Below are positions 18,401 through 22,889 of a DNA stretch of 22,889 nt, in pieces; the stretch's first letter is position 1, and each line of letters starts with the position of its first letter. The notes beneath the pieces are model-generated. The model did no database searches. It was not told the origin of the DNA and saw only the letters and a list, made by a program, of their open reading frames with translations. The stretch is from assembly GCA_004558105.1 (NCBI GenBank), contig SFEB01000021.1, positions 1-22,889 of the forward strand, written 5' to 3'. The position numbers were made by a program, and so were the translations under genes. The DNA comes from Clostridiales bacterium (GTDB lineage: Bacteria; Bacillota; Clostridia; Christensenellales; CAG-314).

Positions 18401-18427
18401 CGATATTTAGTTCTGGACGAAAAGTGA

Positions 18428-18540
18428 TTACAGCTTTTGATTGGTCGGAAATTTTTGTTTTTTCCACCATTCGGCAGTATGCGGTGATTTTTCCGTCGTC
18501 GCAGAAGGTTCTCCGGGGCGCCCCGTCGAGTTAGCTGTAA
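18428..18540 (+). promoter_or_regulatory. Structured RNA element in the rpsL-rpsG spacer (candidate r-protein autoregulatory site)
   Basis: Perfect 8-bp closing helix TTACAGCT (18428-18435) with AGCTGTAA (18533-18540). Inside are hairpin A, TGGT-C-GGAAA (18442-18451) with TTTCCACCA (18461-18469), nine pairs with one bulged C; a smaller hairpin B near 18480-18503 (TGCG with CGCA, or CGG with CCG); and hairpin C, CTCCGGG (18511-18517) with CCCG (18522-18525) and GAG (18528-18530), loop GCGC and bulge TC. The whole looks like a closed multi-branch junction 25 bases before the rpsG ribosome site. No open gene is seen in it. In E. coli, S7 represses its own synthesis by binding the S12-S7 intercistronic RNA; whether this is the functional counterpart is inference. 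Confidence 0.6.
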
Positions 18541-18579
18541 AGTAAGGAAGAAAACAAAAATTATAAGGAGGTAATAATT

Positions 18580-19050
18580 ATGCCTAGAAGAAGTGGCGTA
18601 CCAAAGAGAGACGTACTTCCCGATCCTGTTTATAACAGCAAGGTCGTGACGAAAGTCGTCAACCAAATAATGTTGGACGGCAAAAAAGGTCTGGCACAGG
18701 AAATCGTTTACGGTGCGTTTGACATCATAAAGGAAAAAACTGGTCAGGAACCTATTGAAGTTTTTAATCAAGCAATCAACAATATTATGCCCGTGTTGGA
18801 GGTCAAAGCGAGACGCGTAGGCGGTAGTAACTACCAGGTTCCTATGGAAATCCGTCCCGAAAGACGTCAGACGTTGGCTATCAGATGGCTTGTTTCTTAT
18901 GCTCGCGCTCGTAGCGAACGCGACATGTGCCAGCGTTTGGCAGGTGAACTCATGGATGCTTACAACAGCACCGGCGGCGCATTCAAAAAGAAAGAAGACG
19001 TCCACCGTATGGCTGAAGCTAACAGAGCATTTGCCCATTATCGTTGGTAA
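18580..19050 (+). CDS. rpsG: 30S ribosomal protein S7
   Basis: Primary 16S rRNA-binding protein that nucleates the small-subunit head. At 156 aa it has the family length, starting MPRRSGVPKRDVLPDP, with KARRVGGSNYQVPMEI (76-91) and the canonical end FAHYRW. AAGGAGG lies nine bases before ATG 18580. It sits between rpsL and fusA in the standard str order. In E. coli S7 is the autoregulator of this operon, which makes the structured spacer directly upstream of this gene of interest. No anomaly is seen in the protein itself. Confidence 0.98.
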   Translation: MPRRSGVPKRDVLPDPVYNSKVVTKVVNQIMLDGKKGLAQEIVYGAFDIIKEKTGQEPIEVFNQAINNIMPVLEVKARRVGGSNYQVPMEIRPERRQTLAIRWLVSYARARSERDMCQRLAGELMDAYNSTGGAFKKKEDVHRMAEANRAFAHYRW

Positions 19051-19067
19051 TTCAGGAGTAACGTTTA

Positions 19068-21152
19068 ATGAGACAATATCCTTTACAAAATGTGCGTAAC
19101 ATAGGTATAATGGCACACATAGACGCGGGCAAGACTACCACAAGCGAAAGGATACTTTTCTTTACGGGAAAGACGCGTAAGATAGGCGAGGTTCATGAGG
19201 GCACTGCGGTCATGGACAGCATGCAACAGGAGCAGGAGCGCGGTATCACCATTGCCAGTGCCGCCACGACGGTACACTGGGTAAATCGTGATACGGGGAT
19301 AGATTATCGAATTAACCTTATCGACACCCCGGGACACGTAGACTTTACCGCAGAGGTAGAGCGTAGTCTGCGCGTGCTCGACGGCGCGGTCGCCGTGTTT
19401 TGCGCAAAAGGCGGCGTAGAGCCGCAATCGGAAACGGTATGGCACCAAGCCACAAAGTATAAAGTTCCGAGAATTGCTTTCGTCAACAAGATGGACATCA
19501 ACGGCGCAAACTTCTTTAACGTAGTCAATATGATTAAAGAACGTTTGAAAGCAAACGCGTTGCCTATTCAGATACCTATCGGTAAAGAAGAGGATTTTCG
19601 CGGTATAGTCGACGTCATCAAGATGAAGGCGTACTACTACAACGATCCCAAAGGAATGAAGGTTGACGACGGCGAGATTCCCGCCGATTTGTTGGAGCAG
19701 GCGCAGGCTTGCCACGACGAACTGGAAGAATTTGTTGCCGGTCGTGACGACGCGTTGATGGAAAAATATCTTAACGGCGAAAAACTCACCGTTGAGGAAA
19801 TCAAAAAAGGCGTGAGAGAAGCCGTTATCGGGTTGGAACTCAATCCCGTAATGTGCGGCACGGCGTACAAAAACAAAGGTATTCAACTTTTGTTGGACGC
19901 AATTACAGACTATTTGCCGTCACCCGTGGACATCGATCATGTCGAGGGCTTTGATCCCAAAGATCCCGACGTCGTCATGGTTCGCAAAACCGACGACAAT
20001 CAACCTTTCTGCGGATTGGCGTTTAAAATCGTCTCCGACCCGTTCGTAGGCAAACTTGCCTACGTCCGCGTATACAGCGGTACGTTAAAGACGGGTACTT
20101 ACGTTTACAACTCCGTCAAAGACAAAAGGGAAAGAATAAGCAAAATTTTGCAGATGCATGCCTCCCAGAGAGAGGAAATTCAGGAAACATACGCAGGCGA
20201 AATCGTCGCTATCGTAGGTTTGAAAGATACCACTACGGGAAATACTCTGTGCGACGAGGACGCGCCCATCGTGTTGGAAAACATGGTTTTCCCCGAACCG
20301 GTCATCAAGGTCGCAATCGAGCCCAAGACCAAACAAGGTCAGGAAAAGATGTCGCTTGCATTGGCAAAACTCGCGGAAGAAGACCCGACTTTTAAAACTT
20401 ATACCGATACCGAAACGGGACAAACGATTATCGCCGGCATGGGCGAGCTTCACCTTGAAATTATCGTCGATAGACTTTTGCGCGAGTTTAAAGTTGAAGC
20501 CAACGTAGGTAAACCTCAGGTCAGCTACCGCGAGACAATCAGAAAAGCGGTTGAATGCGAGGGCAAATACGTCAGACAAAGCGGTGGTAAAGGTCAGTAC
20601 GGTCATTGTCGTCTCCGTCTCGAACCGTTGGAACCGGGCAGCGGCTACGTCTTTGAAGACGAAACCGTGGGCGGCAGTATTCCCAAAGAATACATTCAGC
20701 CGGTCAATCAGGGTATTCAGGCGGCAGCCAAGAGCGGCGTTCTGGCAGGATACGAAGTCGTCGACTTTAAAGCGGTCGTTTACGACGGTAGTTTTCACCC
20801 GGTCGACTCGTCCGAAATGGCGTTTAAAATTGCCGGTAGCATGGCGTTCAAAGACGGTTGTGCCAAGGCAAACCCCGTGCTGTTGGAACCGATGATGAAG
20901 GTAGAAGTCACCGTTCCCGACGAGTATCTCGGCGACGTAATGGGCGACATATCTTCCCGTCGCGGCAACCTGACCGGCACGGAAATGCGCAACGGTATAA
21001 TGGCGGTCAGTGCGTTTATTCCATTGTCCGAGATGTTCGGCTATGCAACCGATTTGCGTAGTAAAACACAAGGCAGAGGCAACTTCTCCATGCAGTTTGA
21101 CCATTATTCCGAGATTCCTAAGAGTCTGGCGGAAAAACTCATGGGTAAATAG
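19068..21152 (+). CDS. fusA: Elongation factor G
   Basis: Translocation GTPase EF-G. The 694 residues match family length and show all five domains. GTPase motifs are AHIDAGKT (16-23), RGITI in switch I, DTPGH, and NKMD. Domain IV carries GKGQYGHC, and the C-terminus has FGYATDLRSKTQGRGNFSMQFDHY. AGGAG lies before ATG 19068, only 17 bases after rpsG, so it is co-transcribed with the str genes. It is the translocation-type EF-G rather than a TetM-like protection protein: the domain IV and V sequences are those of housekeeping EF-G. The spacer to tuf contains a hairpin and a separate tuf promoter. Confidence 0.98.
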   Translation: MRQYPLQNVRNIGIMAHIDAGKTTTSERILFFTGKTRKIGEVHEGTAVMDSMQQEQERGITIASAATTVHWVNRDTGIDYRINLIDTPGHVDFTAEVERSLRVLDGAVAVFCAKGGVEPQSETVWHQATKYKVPRIAFVNKMDINGANFFNVVNMIKERLKANALPIQIPIGKEEDFRGIVDVIKMKAYYYNDPKGMKVDDGEIPADLLEQAQACHDELEEFVAGRDDALMEKYLNGEKLTVEEIKKGVREAVIGLELNPVMCGTAYKNKGIQLLLDAITDYLPSPVDIDHVEGFDPKDPDVVMVRKTDDNQPFCGLAFKIVSDPFVGKLAYVRVYSGTLKTGTYVYNSVKDKRERISKILQMHASQREEIQETYAGEIVAIVGLKDTTTGNTLCDEDAPIVLENMVFPEPVIKVAIEPKTKQGQEKMSLALAKLAEEDPTFKTYTDTETGQTIIAGMGELHLEIIVDRLLREFKVEANVGKPQVSYRETIRKAVECEGKYVRQSGGKGQYGHCRLRLEPLEPGSGYVFEDETVGGSIPKEYIQPVNQGIQAAAKSGVLAGYEVVDFKAVVYDGSFHPVDSSEMAFKIAGSMAFKDGCAKANPVLLEPMMKVEVTVPDEYLGDVMGDISSRRGNLTGTEMRNGIMAVSAFIPLSEMFGYATDLRSKTQGRGNFSMQFDHYSEIPKSLAEKLMGK

Positions 21153-21153
21153 A

Positions 21154-21186
21154 CAAGGTTTTTGGTAAATTGCCAAAAAAAACTTG
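21154..21186 (+). other. Hairpin after fusA overlapping the tuf -35 box
   Basis: TTTTTGG (21159-21165) pairs with CCAAAAA (21173-21179), and CAAG (21154-21157) pairs with CTTG (21183-21186). No U-tract follows on the plus strand, so strong intrinsic termination is not expected. The right arm overlaps the -35 box of the tuf promoter. Confidence 0.5.
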
Positions 21187-21212
21187 CTAAAACTCGTAAA
21201 ATATATTATAAT
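21184..21212 (+). promoter_or_regulatory. tuf promoter
   Basis: TTGCTA, 17-bp spacer, perfect TATAAT, 54 bases before ATG 21266. It gives tuf transcription independent of the str operon. Confidence 0.8.
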
Positions 21213-21265
21213 GATTTTACACAACCAATAAAAATAAAAATAATTTAATTTGGAGGAATCCTAAA

Positions 21266-22474
21266 ATGGCAAAACAGAAATTTGATAGAAGCAAACCGCA
21301 CGTCAATATCGGTACCATCGGTCACGTTGACCACGGTAAGACCACTTTGACCGCTGCAATTACAATGGTTATGGCTATGCAAGGAAAGGCAGAAGTCATG
21401 CGTTATGACCAAATCGATAAAGCTCCGGAAGAAAAAGCTCGTGGTATCACGATTAACACCGCTCACGTTGAGTATCAAACCGACAAACGTCACTATGCTC
21501 ACGTTGACTGCCCGGGACACGCCGACTACGTTAAAAACATGATTACCGGTGCTGCACAGATGGACGGTGCTATCCTCGTTGTTTCCGCTGCTGACGGTCC
21601 GATGCCTCAAACTCGTGAGCACATCTTGCTCGCAAGACAGGTTAACGTTCCTTATATCGTAGTATTTATGAATAAAACCGACCTGGTCGACGATCCCGAA
21701 CTCCTCGAATTGGTCGAAATGGAAATCAGAGAACTTCTCAGCAAGTACGACTTCCCGGGAGACGATATTCCTATCGTTAAGGGTTCTGCAAAGGTTGCTA
21801 TGGACGCTGCTCTTGCAGGCGCAAGCATCGACGATCCTCGCTTTGATTGCATTAAAGAATTGATGAAAGTCGTTGACGAATATATACCCACCCCTGCTCG
21901 TGATAACGAGAAACCCTTCCTTATGCCTATCGAAGACGTATTCACCATCACCGGTCGTGGTACGGTTGTTACCGGCAGAGTCGAACGTGGCGAAATCAAA
22001 CCCAATGACCCTGTAGAAATCGTTGGTCTGGAAGACGAAGTTAAAAAGACCGTCGTTACCGGCGTTGAAATGTTCCGTAAATTGTTGGACGTTGCTTACG
22101 CAGGCGACAACGTTGGTTTGTTGCTCCGCGGCGTACAAAGAACGGAAGTTGAAAGAGGACAAGTTGTTGCTAAACCCGGCACCATTCATCCTCACAAGGA
22201 CTTTGAAGCTCAAATCTACGTCTTGAAGCAAGAAGAAGGTGGACGTCACAGCCCGTTCTTTAACGGATATCGTCCTCAATTCTATTTCCGTACCACCGAC
22301 GTTACCGGTAGTATCGAACTCGCAAAGGGCACCGAGATGATCATGCCCGGCGACAACACCACCATCACCGTAAGACTTATCACCCCGATCGCTATCGAAG
22401 AAGGTCTGCGCTTCGCTATCCGTGAAGGCGGCAGAACGGTTGGTTCCGGCGTTGTTACCAAGATTCTTAACTAA
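21266..22474 (+). CDS. tuf: Elongation factor Tu
   Basis: GTPase that delivers aminoacyl-tRNA to the ribosome. The 402 residues show the P-loop GHVDHGKT (19-26), RGIT, DCPGHADYVKNMITGA, NKTD as the G4 motif, and the beta-barrel domains with FTITGRGTVVTGRVERG and the C-terminal VGSGVVTKIL. The ribosome site TTTGGAGGAAT precedes ATG 21266. It is last in the classic str order but has its own promoter and terminator, which fits the very high expression of EF-Tu. No second tuf copy is present in the window. Confidence 0.99.
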   Translation: MAKQKFDRSKPHVNIGTIGHVDHGKTTLTAAITMVMAMQGKAEVMRYDQIDKAPEEKARGITINTAHVEYQTDKRHYAHVDCPGHADYVKNMITGAAQMDGAILVVSAADGPMPQTREHILLARQVNVPYIVVFMNKTDLVDDPELLELVEMEIRELLSKYDFPGDDIPIVKGSAKVAMDAALAGASIDDPRFDCIKELMKVVDEYIPTPARDNEKPFLMPIEDVFTITGRGTVVTGRVERGEIKPNDPVEIVGLEDEVKKTVVTGVEMFRKLLDVAYAGDNVGLLLRGVQRTEVERGQVVAKPGTIHPHKDFEAQIYVLKQEEGGRHSPFFNGYRPQFYFRTTDVTGSIELAKGTEMIMPGDNTTITVRLITPIAIEEGLRFAIREGGRTVGSGVVTKILN

Positions 22475-22486
22475 CAACACGATTAC

Positions 22487-22521
22487 AAAAAAACGACTTG
22501 ATTTATCAAGCCGTTTTTTTT
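22487..22521 (+). terminator. Rho-independent terminator of tuf
   Basis: Stem 22487-22501 with 22506-22520 (A-tract, CG, then CTTGA paired with TCAAG, one A-C mismatch), loop TTTA, followed by a run of T. It starts 13 bases after the tuf stop codon. Confidence 0.92.
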
Positions 22522-22558
22522 GTGTATTCATTTGTATATTTAAAAGAATTTTTGTATA

Positions 22559-22587
22559 TTGACAAGGTATGTAAAAAATGTTAAAAT
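22559..22587 (+). promoter_or_regulatory. Promoter of the lipoprotein gene
   Basis: Perfect TTGACA, 17-bp spacer, TAAAAT. The leader to ATG 22714 is about 120 nt. It includes a hairpin with TTGC (22665-22668) paired to GCAA (22686-22689) and ACGT (22673-22676) paired to ACGT (22681-22684), ending about ten bases before the ribosome binding site. Confidence 0.8.
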
Positions 22588-22713
22588 GAATAAAAATTCC
22601 ATATAAAGCAGGCGGCTTTTATTGATAATTATTCATAGGATATACGGAGTAGTGTACGGATTAATTGCAAAAACGTATTAACGTAGCAAGTTAGTTTTGA
22701 AGGGAGGTATAAA

Positions 22714-22889
22714 ATGAAAGAGAAGAGAAAGACCGTAAAGACAATATTGATCATCACGATTGCGTTAATGTTGTTTTCTTCGTTGTTTATGTTTGCCGGT
22801 TGCACACACAAGGCGAAGTATTATACGGTAGAAGAACACACTCAAAGAGTAAGGGAGAGAATGGAAAAACGTATGGAAGAACCATACTA
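22714..22889 (+). CDS. Predicted lipoprotein, unknown function (partial, cut by the right edge)
   Basis: Only the first 58 codons are in the window. The ribosome site AAGGGAGG (22700-22707) precedes ATG 22714. The N-terminus is a lipoprotein signal: a basic head MKEKRKTVK, a hydrophobic core (about 11-27), and a lipobox-like FAGC with C30 as the expected lipidation site. After the Cys come Lys- and Tyr-containing residues and then a highly charged Glu/Arg-rich stretch (TVEEHTQRVRERMEKRM) that may begin a helix. It probably faces the outside of the cytoplasmic membrane. The first residues match no family I can name, so no function is proposed. It has its own strong promoter. Confidence 0.75.
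   Translation, partial: MKEKRKTVKTILIITIALMLFSSLFMFAGCTHKAKYYTVEEHTQRVRERMEKRMEEPY

Overview
The window reads as a chromosomal core segment of a low-to-mid GC Gram-positive anaerobe, most likely a member of Clostridia (Bacillota). The evidence is a B. subtilis-like RpoB/RpoC, an L7Ae/YbxF-type protein between rpoC and rpsL, RqcP, HU, strong AGGAGG ribosome binding sites, and vegetative promoters that nearly all have a 17-bp spacer. A gut fermenter of the Christensenellales/Borkfalkiaceae type is a guess from sequence style and content, not something the sequence proves. No rRNA, tRNA, CRISPR array, insertion sequence or prophage gene was seen.

Layout. Positions 1-3361 (minus strand) hold an Lrp/AsnC regulator followed by a proton-translocating NAD(P) transhydrogenase. 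Its soluble NAD-binding subunit is a separate gene. The membrane part of the alpha subunit is fused in frame to the beta subunit, which runs off the left edge. From 3586 rightward come single plus-strand genes, most with a recognisable promoter: an M18 aminopeptidase, HU, an acetate-family CoA-transferase, and a PlsC-like acyltransferase carrying a C4 zinc ribbon and an unrecognised C-terminal region. A bidirectional terminator at 8317-8347 separates these from two minus-strand genes, rqcP and a bifunctional ispDF.

The right half is transcription and translation machinery: rpoB-rpoC, then the str-type cluster (L7Ae-like gene, rpsL, rpsG, fusA), then tuf with its own promoter and terminator, then the start of a lipoprotein gene cut by the right edge. 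rpoBC has its own promoter and a long leader and is not preceded by rplJL. A second promoter overlaps the rpoC stop codon and drives the L7Ae-rpsL-rpsG-fusA group. The rpsL-rpsG gap is unusually long and can fold into a multi-stem RNA closed by a perfect 8-bp helix, a good candidate for an autoregulatory ribosomal-protein site.

Most notable points: the structured rpsL-rpsG spacer; the natural Arg at S12 position 88, where Lys-to-Arg gives streptomycin resistance in Mycobacterium tuberculosis; the transhydrogenase fusion with an added connecting helix; the acyltransferase-zinc ribbon protein; the nearly leaderless L7Ae-like gene; and the rpoBC leader with two mutually exclusive hairpins. All assignments come from reading the sequence and recalled family features. 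No database search was run.
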